From positions 1 to 47,752 of the forward strand of contig NZ_JAIRAU010000013.1 of the NCBI RefSeq assembly GCF_020073745.1: a stretch of DNA of 47,752 nt. The letters run 5' to 3'. The notes under the pieces are model-generated. The model made no database searches. It was not told where the DNA came from and saw only the letters and a program-made list of their open reading frames with translations. Within the stretch, counting starts at the first letter, position 1, and each line of letters opens with the position of its first letter. Made by a program: the position numbers and the translations under genes. Of this stretch, positions 7,722 through 16,917 are shown piece after piece. The stretch comes from Nannocystis pusilla (GTDB lineage: Bacteria; Myxococcota_A; Polyangia; Nannocystales; Nannocystaceae).

Positions 7722-9212
7722 CTACGGACCGGCGCGCACGAGGGCGAGTTGATGGGTCGCGTTGCCGGCGACGATCTCGGCCTTGCCGTCGCCGTCGAGG
7801 TCGCCGGCGGCGAGCGCCCTCGGCGACAGCTGCGAGCCGGCGAAGTAGCTCTGTGTGCACTCGAGCCAGCACATCGTCGAGTCGGTGAACTGGACCGAGA
7901 AGCCGGCGGAGGTCGGCTCGAGCGAGATGACGTCCTTGCAGCCGTCGCCGTCGACGTCGCCGGCCGCGGCCGGGCGCGCACCGGCCTCGACGACCCGATC
8001 GACGGGCCAGCCGGAGATCCAGGTGGTGACGATCTCGACGTTCTGGACGATCCGGTGGCCGATGACCTCGTCCGTCTGGTCGCCCTCGAAGTCGGCGGTC
8101 ATCAACGCGGAGTGCTCGGTGGTGCCGAGGGCGTCGAGGATGAGGAGCTCGTTGTAGGCGCCGCCCTCGAATCGGTGGACCGCGACGTCGGGGCCGAAGG
8201 TGCTGCGCGCCGCGAGGTCGAGGGCGCCGTCGTTGTCCATGTCGCCCATCGCAGCGGCAGGGAACGAGCCGGCGAGGGCGACCTGCTCGGTGCCGAAGCC
8301 GCCGAGGCCGTCGCCGAGGCGGACGACGAGGTCGTGGAGCTCGCCGCTGTGCGCGGCGAGATCGACCGCGCCGTCGCCGTCGACGTCGCCGGCGAACAGG
8401 GCGAGCGGCAGGTGACCGAGCTGGCCGGGGACGGGGGCCGTGAACTCGGCGTCCTGTCCGAACAGCAACGCGAGCTCGCCGACCGCGAGGGGGCGCAGGA
8501 CGGCGAGGTCGAGCTCGCCGTCGCCGTCGAAGTCGGCGGCCGCGATCTGCACGGGCTCGTCGCCGGCGAGGCCGGTCGGGAAGACGCCGCCGGGGGCGAG
8601 GCCGCCCAGACCGTCGCCCAGCAAGACCTCGACCTCGCCGGGGCGGGCCACGGCGACGTCGAGGTCGTCGTCGCCGTCGAGGTCGGCGACGACGAGGGCG
8701 TCGGCCGGACCGGCCAGATCGACGAAGCTGAGCTCGAGGGCCTGACGGTCGCAGAGCGGGATGACGGCGACCTCCTGGCAGACCAGGTCGAAGTCCTCCT
8801 CGCAGACCTCGCCGTAGGCGCAGCCCTCGTCGTCGTAGCATTCGTTGTCGTGGTAGCAGCCGTCGCCGGGGACGCAGTAGCCGCCGTCGCCGCAATAGGA
8901 GCAGGGGCCGCAGTCGTCGGGGTCGCACTCCGGCTCGGGCGGCCGATCGGTCGGGTCGATCGGGCCGGTCGTGTCGGTCGTCGGCGCGCCGGTGGGATCG
9001 CCCGGCTCGCCGGTGGGATCGCCCGGCTCGCCGGTGGGATCGCCCGGCTCGCCGCTCGTGGGCTCGCTCGGCGAGGGCGAGCCGTCCGTCGCGGGCGAGT
9101 CACTGGTCGAAGTCGAAGGAGAGTCGCCGGTCGTGTCGCTCGGGGTACCAGGCCCGCAAGCGACCCCGGCGGCAAGGGTGACGGCCAGTCGGCCGCGCAA
9201 ACGAATACTCAT
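7722..9212 (-). CDS. FG-GAP/VCBS repeat lipoprotein, probable seven-bladed beta-propeller
   Basis: A 496-residue secreted lipoprotein. The signal ends LAAGVAC-GPG, with the lipid Cys at 19. A Ser/Thr/Pro/Gly linker follows and includes three exact GEPGDPT heptads. A Cys-rich patch comes next (CDPDDCGPCSYCGDGGYC and onward). From ~residue 180 to the end come seven FG-GAP-type calcium-binding repeats: ADLDGDDDLDVAV, ADFDGDGELDLAV, GDVDGDGAVDLAA, GDMDNDGALDLAA, ADFEGDQTDEVIG, GDVDGDGCKDVIS, GDLDGDGKAEIVA. Seven repeats fit one closed integrin-like propeller. The role is likely surface binding or adhesion; no catalytic motif is seen. ATG 9212 gives a normal signal peptide, although the ribosome site is poor. 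The neighbouring TPR lipoprotein gene is divergent. Confidence 0.88.
   Translation of the reverse strand: MSIRLRGRLAVTLAAGVACGPGTPSDTTGDSPSTSTSDSPATDGSPSPSEPTSGEPGDPTGEPGDPTGEPGDPTGAPTTDTTGPIDPTDRPPEPECDPDDCGPCSYCGDGGYCVPGDGCYHDNECYDDEGCAYGEVCEEDFDLVCQEVAVIPLCDRQALELSFVDLAGPADALVVADLDGDDDLDVAVARPGEVEVLLGDGLGGLAPGGVFPTGLAGDEPVQIAAADFDGDGELDLAVLRPLAVGELALLFGQDAEFTAPVPGQLGHLPLALFAGDVDGDGAVDLAAHSGELHDLVVRLGDGLGGFGTEQVALAGSFPAAAMGDMDNDGALDLAARSTFGPDVAVHRFEGGAYNELLILDALGTTEHSALMTADFEGDQTDEVIGHRIVQNVEIVTTWISGWPVDRVVEAGARPAAAGDVDGDGCKDVISLEPTSAGFSVQFTDSTMCWLECTQSYFAGSQLSPRALAAGDLDGDGKAEIVAGNATHQLALVRAGP
8989..9051. repeat. Three exact 21-bp tandem repeats
   Basis: Unit ccggtgggatcgcccggctc plus g, at 8989-9009, 9010-9030 and 9031-9051. 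It encodes the GEPGDPT heptads in the linker of the FG-GAP lipoprotein. The copies are identical at DNA level, which implies recent slippage and possible length variation between strains. Confidence 0.95.
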
Positions 9213-9495
9213 GGTGGCATCGTCGCACGTCCGGCGGCCCGCCGTCGCCTCGGAGCGGCTCCAATCTCGTCGCGGGCTGCAGACCTCGAGTCGGCAGCCC
9301 CGGGCAGTCGAAGCTCGTCGAAGCGCCCGCGCACGATCGAGCCGCCCGCTCCGATTCGTCCGTGTCGCATCATTGGTGTCGCCGCCGGGCGCTCGCGGGG
9401 GCACGATGCTCGCGGCGAGCACTCGAAGGCCGATCTCGCGGAGCGTCGCACAGGCCGACCTCGACAGCGCCGCGTGAGTCTGCGAAGGTCCGCGC

Positions 9496-10956
9496 ATGAT
9501 CAGGGCGTGGACCGGAGCGTGGGCTGTGATGATCGCCGGCTGTACTGGCGGCGCGCCGGATCTGAACCCGGGCAGCCCGACGGCCCCGACGAAGGCGACG
9601 CCGGTGGCCGCGGACGTGCCGACGAAGGTCGCTTCGGGCGCCCCATCGCCGGCAGGCGCGAGCGCGGGCGCCGGCGAGGACTGGCTGGTGTGGTGGTTTC
9701 ACGACGACACCTGGCGCACCCGCTGGCTGCGCGTCGAGGGCGAGGCCGCGAGCGTGGTCGGCCAACGTGAGGCGCTGATCGTCGGCGACGCCGCACGTCT
9801 GTGGCAGATCGAGCGCGCCGACACCGAGGTCGCGGTGAAGTCGTGCCAGTGCGCGCACGACGACCTGAAGCGTTGCCCCGACGACGGCAAGGTCACGATG
9901 TTGGGCCTGCGCGCGCGCGAGCTCGGGGGCGACGCGACGGTGACGATCCACGAGGCCAGGGCCGAGCCGCTGCAAGGCGACGACATGGAGTTCGGCCTGC
10001 AGGTCGTCGGCGGCGCGCAGGCGCGGCTCATCGTCGAGTCCAGCGAGGGCGGCTACTTCTGCGGCGCGCACGGCTCGTACGACGTCGCCGACACCGTGTT
10101 CGACGTGGCGGCAGGGCGGAAGCTCGAGCTGCCGGCGGACTGGTGGAAGCAGCTGCCGGAGCCGATCCGGCGCGCGGCGGTGCAGAGCATCGAGAAGGAA
10201 TACAACGGCTGCCAGGGCGCCGATCTGTCGACGGACCAGCTCATGAACGAGTACGTCCGCTTCGCCGGGGCCGCGCTGGCGCTCGTGCGCGGGGCGCCGA
10301 CGATCACGTGGAAGCTCGCGGCCGAGGTGATGTACGTCTGCTCGTCGGACTACGCCTTGACGGGAACGTCGACCTCGGGGCTCGTCGCCGAGGCGGCCCC
10401 GCTGGGTCTGGCGGGTCCGCTGCCGGCCGGCCTGAGCGCGGCGCTGACGTCGATCGGCGACGCCGAGTCGCTCGGGTTCTCGCGCCTGACGCTGCCCGAC
10501 CCGGAGCGCGCGGCCAGGCTCGCGGCCTTCACCGCCGCGAGCGAGCGGCCGTGGCCGGCCCTGTCGACGAGGGCGCGGGGCGCGGGCGGCAGCGCCGGGC
10601 AGGCGAAGGTCGACGAGGGCCGCAAGAAGACGCGCGAGAAGAGCTACGCGGAGGCGATCGCCGCCTTCGACGCGGCGCTCGAGCTCGACGCCGATCTGGC
10701 GTCGGCGTACGCGGGCCGCGGCTACGCGCACCTGCTGGCCGGCGACCGCGAACGGGCCCGCGCCGACTTCAAGACCGCGCTGCGCAAGAGCGACGAGGCG
10801 AAGCTCCAGGCGGCCGTTTGGTTCAACATGGGCACTCTGGCGGTCCAGGAGAACGACACGAAGGCGGCGCGGACGGCCTTCGAGAAGTCGCAGGCGCTGC
10901 GGCCGAGCAAGCAGGCCGAGGCGGCCCTGGCCGGCCTCGCCGCCCCGGGCAACTGA
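9496..10956 (+). CDS. Lipoprotein with C-terminal TPR repeats
   Basis: A 486-residue protein. The N-terminus MIRAWTGAWAVMIAGCTGG is a lipoprotein signal with Cys16. A short Pro/Ala/Thr linker to ~residue 60 follows. The central domain (60-365) is of a type I do not recognise. It contains a WLVWWFHDDTWRTRWLRV start and several paired Cys (CQC, FCGAHG, YVCSSDYAL). The C-terminal ~110 residues are TPR-like: EKSYAEAIAAFDAALELDAD, AYAGRGYAHLLAGDRERARA, and WFNMGTLAVQENDTKAARTA. AAGG lies just before the ATG. The TPR end suggests protein-protein contact in the periplasm or at the outer membrane. It is divergent from the FG-GAP lipoprotein and convergent with the copper-storage gene. Confidence 0.85.
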   Translation: MIRAWTGAWAVMIAGCTGGAPDLNPGSPTAPTKATPVAADVPTKVASGAPSPAGASAGAGEDWLVWWFHDDTWRTRWLRVEGEAASVVGQREALIVGDAARLWQIERADTEVAVKSCQCAHDDLKRCPDDGKVTMLGLRARELGGDATVTIHEARAEPLQGDDMEFGLQVVGGAQARLIVESSEGGYFCGAHGSYDVADTVFDVAAGRKLELPADWWKQLPEPIRRAAVQSIEKEYNGCQGADLSTDQLMNEYVRFAGAALALVRGAPTITWKLAAEVMYVCSSDYALTGTSTSGLVAEAAPLGLAGPLPAGLSAALTSIGDAESLGFSRLTLPDPERAARLAAFTAASERPWPALSTRARGAGGSAGQAKVDEGRKKTREKSYAEAIAAFDAALELDADLASAYAGRGYAHLLAGDRERARADFKTALRKSDEAKLQAAVWFNMGTLAVQENDTKAARTAFEKSQALRPSKQAEAALAGLAAPGN

Positions 10957-11029
10957 CGCGAAGGCCGGGCGGCTCCGCGGCGGCCGTCGCCCATTCACGC
11001 GACCGTTCGCCGGTGAGATCCGCGGCGGG

Positions 11030-11413
11030 TCAGGCCGCCTTTTGCTGCGACGGACCGCGCGCCAGCTTGCGGCACTCGTCCGCGCACGACTTGCACGCGC
11101 GGGCGCACTGCTGACAATGCGGCACCTGGTACTTCGCGCACTCGGTCCCGCACGCCTCGCAGACGTCGGCGCAGAGCTGGCACAGTCGCTGCGCGTGCTC
11201 GCTGCAGCGCGACAGCAACGCCGCCGTCATGAAGCAGAAGTCTGCGCAGTCCTGATTCATGCGGATGCAGCGCGCCATCTCGGCCACGTTCGTCTCTGCG
11301 AGGCACGCGGACCCGCACATCTCGCACGCCGCGGCGCAGGCCATGCACGCGTCGATGCACGCCTGGAATTGCGGGGCTTGCTGCTGGCCCTGATGAGACT
11401 GCCGAGTCGCCAT
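11030..11413 (-). CDS. Four-helix-bundle copper-storage protein (DUF326/Csp3-like)
   Basis: A 127-residue protein with 20 cysteines in repeated CxxxC and CxxC spacing along four helices: ACIDACMACAAACEMCGSAC, then DCADFC, LCQLCADVCEACGTEC, and HCQQCARACKSCADEC. This is the signature of bacterial Csp proteins, which hold many Cu(I) ions along the core of a four-helix bundle. There is no signal peptide (start MATRQSHQGQQQ), which points to the cytosolic Csp3 type rather than the Tat-exported Csp1 type. AAGGAG lies seven bases before the ATG at 11413. It probably buffers cytosolic copper. A copper-using monooxygenase-like gene is in the same window at 40989-42359, but no link can be shown. Confidence 0.92.
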   Translation of the reverse strand: MATRQSHQGQQQAPQFQACIDACMACAAACEMCGSACLAETNVAEMARCIRMNQDCADFCFMTAALLSRCSEHAQRLCQLCADVCEACGTECAKYQVPHCQQCARACKSCADECRKLARGPSQQKAA

Positions 11414-12072
11414 GATGAGCTCCTTTCGGATGGGTCGGGTGGAACGCGGAGCGGGACGCCCACGAACATGTCACCGCCGACTTCGCGGTCACGTCGCGCC
11501 AGCGATCGCCACACCCGCCTCCGCCCGCAGGACCTGGCGGCGGCGATCCGCACCCCTGCCCTTTCCGCCGGCGATGCGCTCCCCTCGCGCACGCGCCGGC
11601 AGCGAAGCTCGCGCCGTCGCCGGCCGGGCTCGCAGCGCGCACCGCCGCACGGCGGGCCCCAGCGGCGACGCGACACATTCCGAAGTTGAGCTTCTCGCCG
11701 GCCGCGCTCGACGAGGCGCTGCGCGCCGCGATCGCGTCGTACGACCCGGTGAGTCGCGGAGCTCCCGCGAGCTCAGCCCTCCAGCACCGGCAGCACGAGC
11801 GCCGACGGTGCGCGTTCGGCATGGACGTGACAGCAATACAGGCAGCGCCGGGGCGCAGCGAATCGACGCACGTGATCGTCGGTCCGCGACGGCCTCGTGA
11901 CGATGCGACGGCCAGCTCGAGCGCTCCGGGTGCAGCGCGGGGGCACGGGTCGCGCAGGCCTCGGCGCGCGCGCTCGTGGCATTCGAGCGCGCAGGACGGC
12001 CGCAAATACTGTCGTGCACGCGCACGGACGTGGCCTCGCCATCGCTCTCGGCGCGAGATATGCTCCCCGGGG
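11414..12072. other. Long gene-free divergent region
   Basis: 659 bases between the copper-storage gene and the kinase gene. Frames exist on both strands. The plus-strand frame from 11686 runs into the kinase frame, but its product is Arg/Ser-rich and unlike a protein domain, and the minus-strand frame ending at 11773 has a CLYCCHVHAE segment with no recognisable family. Promoters for both flanking genes must lie here. I see no clear operator or RNA. Confidence 0.45.
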
Positions 12073-15000
12073 ATGTCACACCCCACGCTCGGCAGCTCGG
12101 GACCCGACCTCGCCGGACGAGCAGCGTGGGCCGTCGAGAGCACCCTCGAACGACCGCCCGGCCCGCCCGCCGAGCCGGGGCCGGGCGGGCCGCAGCTCAA
12201 GGAGCTGATCCTCTCGCGGCTGTTCGCGAGCGAGGCGAGCCCGCCGCAGATCGGCCGCTTCACGCTCCTGCGTCTGCTCGGCGAGGGCGGGATGGGCACC
12301 GTCTACGCCGCGTACGACGAGGACCTCGATCGCAAGGTCGCGATCAAGCTGGTCCGCGCCGGGTCGACGCCGCAACCCGACCGCTCGCGCGCGCGGATGC
12401 TGCGCGAGGCCAAGTTGACGGCCCAGCTGTCCCATCCCAACGTCATCACGGTCCACGAGGTCGGCGAGCACGCCGGGCAGATCTTCATCGCCATGGAATT
12501 CGTGCGCGGACAGCCGCTGGACCGCTGGCTGCTGCAAGCAGACCCGCGCCGGCCCGACTGGCGCAGCGTGATCGCGGTGTTCGCCCAGGCGGGAGCCGGC
12601 CTCGTCGCCGCCCACCGGGCGGGCCTGGTCCACCGCGACTTCAAGCCGCAGAACGTCATCGTCCGCGACGACGGCGGCGTGAAGGTCCTCGACTTCGGCC
12701 TCGCCTGCGCGTCGCCGCTGGACGAGGCCCGCCGCTCGAGCGAGGACGCCCGGGATCGCGAGCTGCCGCCCCCCGCTCCCGTCGCCCCGCTGACCCAGAC
12801 CGGCGCGGTGCTGGGCACGCCCGCGTACATGTCCCCCGAGCAACACCTCGGTCAGGCCACCGACGAACGCAGCGACCAGTTCAGCTTCTGCGTCGCGCTG
12901 TGGGAGGCGCTCCACGGCCAGCACCCCTTCGAAGGGTCGACCTTCGTCGCGCTTCAGGCCTCGGTCCTGGCCGGGCGGGTGCGCCCGTGGCCGGCCAATT
13001 CTCCGGTCCCCGCCCGGCTCCGCCGCCTCCTCGTCCGCGGCCTCGCCGTGCGCCCGGAGGACCGCCACCCCTCGCTCGCCGAGCTGCTCACCGCGCTGGC
13101 GTACGACCCGGCGGCGACGCGCAGGCGCTGGTGGGCGGCCGGCGGCCTCGTGGTCGCGGCCTCGATCGCCACCTACGCGCTGGCGCCTCGCGGCGCGGGC
13201 GAGCAGCCGCCGCCCTGCTCGGGGGTCGCCGACGAGTTCGCGGCGGTGTGGAACGACCCGCGCCGCGACGCCGTGGCTGCGGCGATCCGGGCGACCGGCC
13301 TGTCCTACGCCGAGGCGACGTGGACGCGCGTCGAGGCGGCGCTCGACGCCTACGCGCGCGACTGGGTCGAGATGCGCGCCCAGTCGTGCCAGGCCCACGC
13401 CGACGCGCTCGAGTCCGATCGCCACTACGACCTCCGGACCGCCTGCCTCGCCCGCCGACGCGCCGCCGTCGACGCGCTGACCTCGCTGCTCGCCCAGGCG
13501 ACGGACGCGGACGTCGAGAACGCCGCCCGGGCGGTGTCCGAGCTGCCCTCGCTGGCCGCCTGCGCCGACACCGAGGCGCTAGCCGCCGCCCTCCCGCCGC
13601 CCGAGGACCCCGCGGTCGCGCGCGCGGTCGACGAGCACCGCGGCACGCTGGCGCAGGCGCGCGAGTACGAGGCCCTCGGGCGCTACGACGAGGCCCGCGC
13701 CTGGATCGCGCCGGTGCTCGCGTCGGCGGAGGCGCGCGCGTACACGCCGCTGGCGGCGGAGGCCGCGCTCGCGCTGGGCGCCGTCGAGTTGAGCGCGACC
13801 CGCTTCGAGGCCGGCACGGCGGCGCTGTCGCAGGCGCTCGAGGCGGCGCTGCGGGCGGGCCAGCTCGACGTCGCCGCGGAGGCCCTGGCCCGCCGGATCT
13901 TCACCCAGGGCCAGACGGGCGCCACGCAGGAGGCCCTCCACGACGTGCCCCTGGCCCGCGCCCTGGTCGACCGCTCGCGGGACGAGCAGCTGCGGTGGTT
14001 GCTGCAGAACAACATCGGCGCGGTGCAATTCATGCTGCGCCGGTTGCCGGAGGCCAGGGAGCACTGGCTCGCCGCGCTGGCGACGAAGGAGCGGCTCGGC
14101 GACGAGCACGACATGGAGTACGCGTTGACGCTCGGCAACCTCGGGAGCGCCGAGACGGCGCGCGGCGACATCCGCTCGGCCTGGACGTACCAGCAGCGCA
14201 GCCTCGCCGTCGCCGAGCGGGTGTTGGGGCCCGAGCACCCGGCCACCGCGCTGATGAGCTACGGCCTGGCCCGGATCGACCACTACAGCGGCCGGCTCCG
14301 CGCCGCGCAGGCGCGCATGAATGCGGCCACCGAGGTGATGGCGCGGGCCTACGGCCGGCACGCCGAGGGGCTGTTCGACAGCTACCTGCAGCTCGCGGCG
14401 CTGAGCAACGACCGGCGGGCCTTCGCGGACACGCTGGAGTTCCTCGAGCGAGCGTCTGCCGTCCGGGCCGCGCACGACCTCGCGGCCCACCGCAATCTCC
14501 TGTACATCCACGTCCACCGCGCCGTCGCCCTCGCCGGCCTCGGGCGGCACGCCGACGCGTCCGCCGAGCTCGACCTCGGCATGGCGCTCGTCGAGGCTGC
14601 GCAGAGCTCGATGCACGACCCGGCCGACGTCCACGACGCCCGCGGCCGGATCGCGCTCGCGCGCGGCGACGCCGGCGCGGCGCTCGCCGCCCACCGCCTC
14701 GCGCTGACCGTCCGGCAACAGGCGCCCGACAGCTCGCCGGCGCTGCTCGCCTTCGCCGAGTTCCGGGTCGCCACGGCGCTGCACGCCGCGAACGAGGTCG
14801 ACGTCGCCGCCACCCTGGCCACGACGGCCCTGGCGCGCTTCCTCGACTCGCCGCAGCGCCAATTCACGTGGGTGCTCGCGGAGCTCCGCCTCGGGCTCGG
14901 CGACATCCTCCTCGACGCCGGTCGCCCGGCCGAGGCGCTCGAGCACCTCGAGACCGCGCGTCTCGACCTCGCGGCGATCGCCGAGCCGGACAACCCCACG

Positions 15001-15243
15001 CTCGCGCGGCTCGAGTTCGGAGTCGCGCGCGCGCTACACCACCTGTCTCCCGCGGAGCGCGAGCGCGCCACGGCGCTCGCCCGCGGAGCCCTCGCCTCGC
15101 TGCGCGGCTACGGCCCCGGCTTCCGCCGCGAGACGGAGGCCGTGGAGCGCTTTCTTCGCGACCGGCTCGAAAATCGTCCCTCGGGCCCAATTGAAAGCGC
15201 CGGAGCTCCGATGAAAGAGGGCACACCACAGGCCTTACCATGA
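12073..15243 (+). CDS. Membrane-anchored Ser/Thr protein kinase with TPR-rich outer domain
   Basis: 1056 residues. The kinase domain spans ~residues 62-340: Gly loop GEGGMG (70-75), Lys92 in VAIKL, catalytic HRDFKPQN (187-194), DFG (207-209), and activation-segment end GTPAYMSPE (~249-256). A single transmembrane helix lies at ~353-371 (WWAAGGLVVAASIATYALAP). The remaining ~680 residues form an outer TPR region, with units such as REYEALGRYDEARAWI, NLGSAETARGDIRSAWTYQQ and LEHLETARLDLAAI. This is the common myxobacterial Pkn-TPR layout, sensing or scaffolding outside and phosphorylating inside. Start ATG 12073 was chosen because upstream sequence in frame is not protein-like. The stop overlaps the next gene's start as ATGA, so the ADYC lipoprotein is translationally coupled and may be its ligand or partner. 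Confidence 0.95.
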   Translation: MSHPTLGSSGPDLAGRAAWAVESTLERPPGPPAEPGPGGPQLKELILSRLFASEASPPQIGRFTLLRLLGEGGMGTVYAAYDEDLDRKVAIKLVRAGSTPQPDRSRARMLREAKLTAQLSHPNVITVHEVGEHAGQIFIAMEFVRGQPLDRWLLQADPRRPDWRSVIAVFAQAGAGLVAAHRAGLVHRDFKPQNVIVRDDGGVKVLDFGLACASPLDEARRSSEDARDRELPPPAPVAPLTQTGAVLGTPAYMSPEQHLGQATDERSDQFSFCVALWEALHGQHPFEGSTFVALQASVLAGRVRPWPANSPVPARLRRLLVRGLAVRPEDRHPSLAELLTALAYDPAATRRRWWAAGGLVVAASIATYALAPRGAGEQPPPCSGVADEFAAVWNDPRRDAVAAAIRATGLSYAEATWTRVEAALDAYARDWVEMRAQSCQAHADALESDRHYDLRTACLARRRAAVDALTSLLAQATDADVENAARAVSELPSLAACADTEALAAALPPPEDPAVARAVDEHRGTLAQAREYEALGRYDEARAWIAPVLASAEARAYTPLAAEAALALGAVELSATRFEAGTAALSQALEAALRAGQLDVAAEALARRIFTQGQTGATQEALHDVPLARALVDRSRDEQLRWLLQNNIGAVQFMLRRLPEAREHWLAALATKERLGDEHDMEYALTLGNLGSAETARGDIRSAWTYQQRSLAVAERVLGPEHPATALMSYGLARIDHYSGRLRAAQARMNAATEVMARAYGRHAEGLFDSYLQLAALSNDRRAFADTLEFLERASAVRAAHDLAAHRNLLYIHVHRAVALAGLGRHADASAELDLGMALVEAAQSSMHDPADVHDARGRIALARGDAGAALAAHRLALTVRQQAPDSSPALLAFAEFRVATALHAANEVDVAATLATTALARFLDSPQRQFTWVLAELRLGLGDILLDAGRPAEALEHLETARLDLAAIAEPDNPTLARLEFGVARALHHLSPAERERATALARGALASLRGYGPGFRRETEAVERFLRDRLENRPSGPIESAGAPMKEGTPQALP

Positions 15244-16211
15244 TGATGACCGCCCGCCGCTTCGCCCTCGCCACCACCACCCTCGCCCTCGTCGCCGCCT
15301 GCGACCCCGCGCTCGACGCACCCGTCGTGGACGACGAGGTCACGTTCCGCTGCGACCCGCTCAAGGGCACCTGCGGTCCGATCAGCAACACCCCCTTCAC
15401 CGGCGCCCTCAACATCTCGCCCCTCGACACCCAGGGCAACCTCTACGAGAACATCCAGGTCCACGACGTCATCCTGTTCAACTCGATCGTCCTCGACGAG
15501 TTCTGGGCCGAAGACGGCCAGCTCTTCGGGCGCAAGGGCACGGTCACCTTCTCGGGCATCAACTTCCTGGGCGCGCGCTTCGAGCTGACCGCGTGGGGCG
15601 AGGACCTCGCCCTGCTCATCACGCAGGTGACGCCGCCCCCGGGCGTCGAGGTGTTCTGGCTGTACCAGTTCGAATGGACCGACGACAACGGCAGCGACAA
15701 CCCGGTGTGCCTCCCGACCGAGCCGACCGGCGATCTGCGGGCCGTGGTGCACGCCGACCTCGTCATCGACGGGGCCACGGGCGACGTGACCTCGCGCCCG
15801 GACACCGTGTACATCGCGTGCCTGCGCGGCGCCGCCGGTGAGATCGCCTACGGGCCGCTCGGTTACGGCTTCCGCCCGTTCGAGGTCGGGCTCGCCGCTT
15901 TCGAGGCGGCCATGGACTTCCTGCGGGCCAACTACTGCGACGACGGCAAGTCCTGGACGGAGTACGGCCAGCCCATCTCCTACGCCGACAAGTGGGGCAT
16001 CGGCGGCGGCGTACAGCTCGGCCACACCGACGCGGTGTGGGGCCTGAACGGGGCGCTGTGCATCGGTTCGGAGCTGCGCGCCGGTTTCACGTACGACGAC
16101 ATCGAGTGTCCGTCGGGGACCAAGCCGCCCAAGTGCAGCGACGCCACCGCCGCGGCCACCTACCTGGCGTCGGGCCGGTTCTGGACGGCGATCCCCCCGC
16201 TCATGCCGTGA
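15240..16211 (+). CDS. ADYC-domain-type lipoprotein
   Basis: A 323-residue lipoprotein. The signal MMMTARRFALATTTLALVAA ends at Cys21. The body ends with RANYCDDGKSWTEYGQPIS, GHTDAVWGLNGALCIGSELR and a Cys-containing tail, resembling the myxobacterial ADYC domain (an (A/R)xYC motif, a GKS-T turn, and a W/C pair). Its function is unknown. Translation starts inside the stop region of the kinase gene (ATGA overlap at 15240-15243), a strong sign of co-expression. Possible in-frame Met at 15243 and 15246 would not change the signal. A long hairpin (16215-16284) lies right after the stop. Inference: a surface protein working with the upstream kinase's outer TPR domain. Confidence 0.85.
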   Translation: MMMTARRFALATTTLALVAACDPALDAPVVDDEVTFRCDPLKGTCGPISNTPFTGALNISPLDTQGNLYENIQVHDVILFNSIVLDEFWAEDGQLFGRKGTVTFSGINFLGARFELTAWGEDLALLITQVTPPPGVEVFWLYQFEWTDDNGSDNPVCLPTEPTGDLRAVVHADLVIDGATGDVTSRPDTVYIACLRGAAGEIAYGPLGYGFRPFEVGLAAFEAAMDFLRANYCDDGKSWTEYGQPISYADKWGIGGGVQLGHTDAVWGLNGALCIGSELRAGFTYDDIECPSGTKPPKCSDATAAATYLASGRFWTAIPPLMP

Positions 16212-16214
16212 CCC

Positions 16215-16284
16215 GGTCCTTTCGATCCTGCCTCGCGCCGGCAGCAGACAGGCCGGCAAGGCGCGAGGCAGGGTCGAAACGGCC
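16215..16284. terminator. Long bidirectional hairpin between convergent genes
   Basis: A 20-bp stem: tttcgatcctgcctcgcgcc at 16220-16239 pairs with ggcgcgaggcagggtcgaaa at 16260-16279, with one G-T wobble and a 20-base loop. After one mismatch, four more pairs extend outward. The AAA/TTT ends of the stem give a short T-run in either direction. It sits between the ADYC gene (+) and the sigma gene (-), as expected for a shared two-way terminator. Confidence 0.9.
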
Positions 16285-16302
16285 CGGTCGCGGCACCAGG
16301 TC

Positions 16303-16917
16303 TCACGCCGAGCGCAGCTCGTCGCGGACGCGCAGCGCCCAGGCGTCGAGGTCGGCCAGCGTGCTCGTCAGGACATCGGGGGTCTCGGCGAGCCGCGTCA
16401 TCGCCTGCTCGAGCAGGTGCCGGGCCCGCCGCAGGCGCGTACGCACCGTGCCCTCGGGGATCTCGAAGATATCGGCGACCTCGCGGGCCGTCAGTTCCTC
16501 CCAGTAGTAGAGCTCGACCAGCACCTGGCTCTCGAGCGGGATCTGGCGCAGCGCGAGCAGCAGGAGTCGGGTCTGCTGCTCGCGGGCGATGACGCTGCTC
16601 GGGCCCGGCTGCAGGTCGGCGACCGAGCGTTCGCCGAACTCGAGCCGCGCCCCGACCTGGTACGCCGCCCGGAAGTGGTCGTAGAGCACGTGGCGGGCGA
16701 TGCCGAGGACGTACGCGCGGACGTTGCAGTCGCCCGGGATCCGCGGGGCGGCCTCGACCAGCTTGACCAGCGTCTGTTGGATGAGGTCGGGCGCGCCGGC
16801 GCGATCCTTGGTGACGAAGAAGCGAGCGACGGCCTCGTAGTGGCGCTCCACGAGGGTCCGCCCGGCCCGTTCGTCGCCTCCCTGCCAGGCCGTGAGCAAC
16901 GCGTGATCGTCGAGCAT
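16303..16917 (-). CDS. ECF-type RNA polymerase sigma factor
   Basis: About 204 residues. Sigma region 2 covers ~residues 10-95 (LVERHYEAVARFFVTKD, then DLIQQTLVKLVEAAPRIP and AYVLGIARHVLYDHFR). Region 4 covers ~120-175, with the helix-turn-helix LTAREVADIFEIPEGTVRTR followed by LRRARHLLE. A ~30-residue tail follows that is not part of the core fold. Two starts are possible. The ATG at 16917 has AGGG five bases upstream; one four codons further out (16929) would give MRAT-MLDD. No anti-sigma gene is adjacent. In myxobacteria and planctomycetes such ECF factors often sit by Pkn kinases, and here the kinase-TPR/ADYC pair is convergent. Phosphorylation control is possible but unproven. Confidence 0.93.
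   Translation of the reverse strand: MLDDHALLTAWQGGDERAGRTLVERHYEAVARFFVTKDRAGAPDLIQQTLVKLVEAAPRIPGDCNVRAYVLGIARHVLYDHFRAAYQVGARLEFGERSVADLQPGPSSVIAREQQTRLLLLALRQIPLESQVLVELYYWEELTAREVADIFEIPEGTVRTRLRRARHLLEQAMTRLAETPDVLTSTLADLDAWALRVRDELRSA

Noticed and set aside
8989..9051. CRISPR-like repeat
   Set aside because: Only three directly abutting 21-bp units with no spacers, in frame within a lipoprotein linker.
11773..12042. Small minus-strand frame with CLYCCHVHAE
   Set aside because: No ribosome site, no recognisable family, and Arg/Pro-rich composition typical of shadows in this genome.
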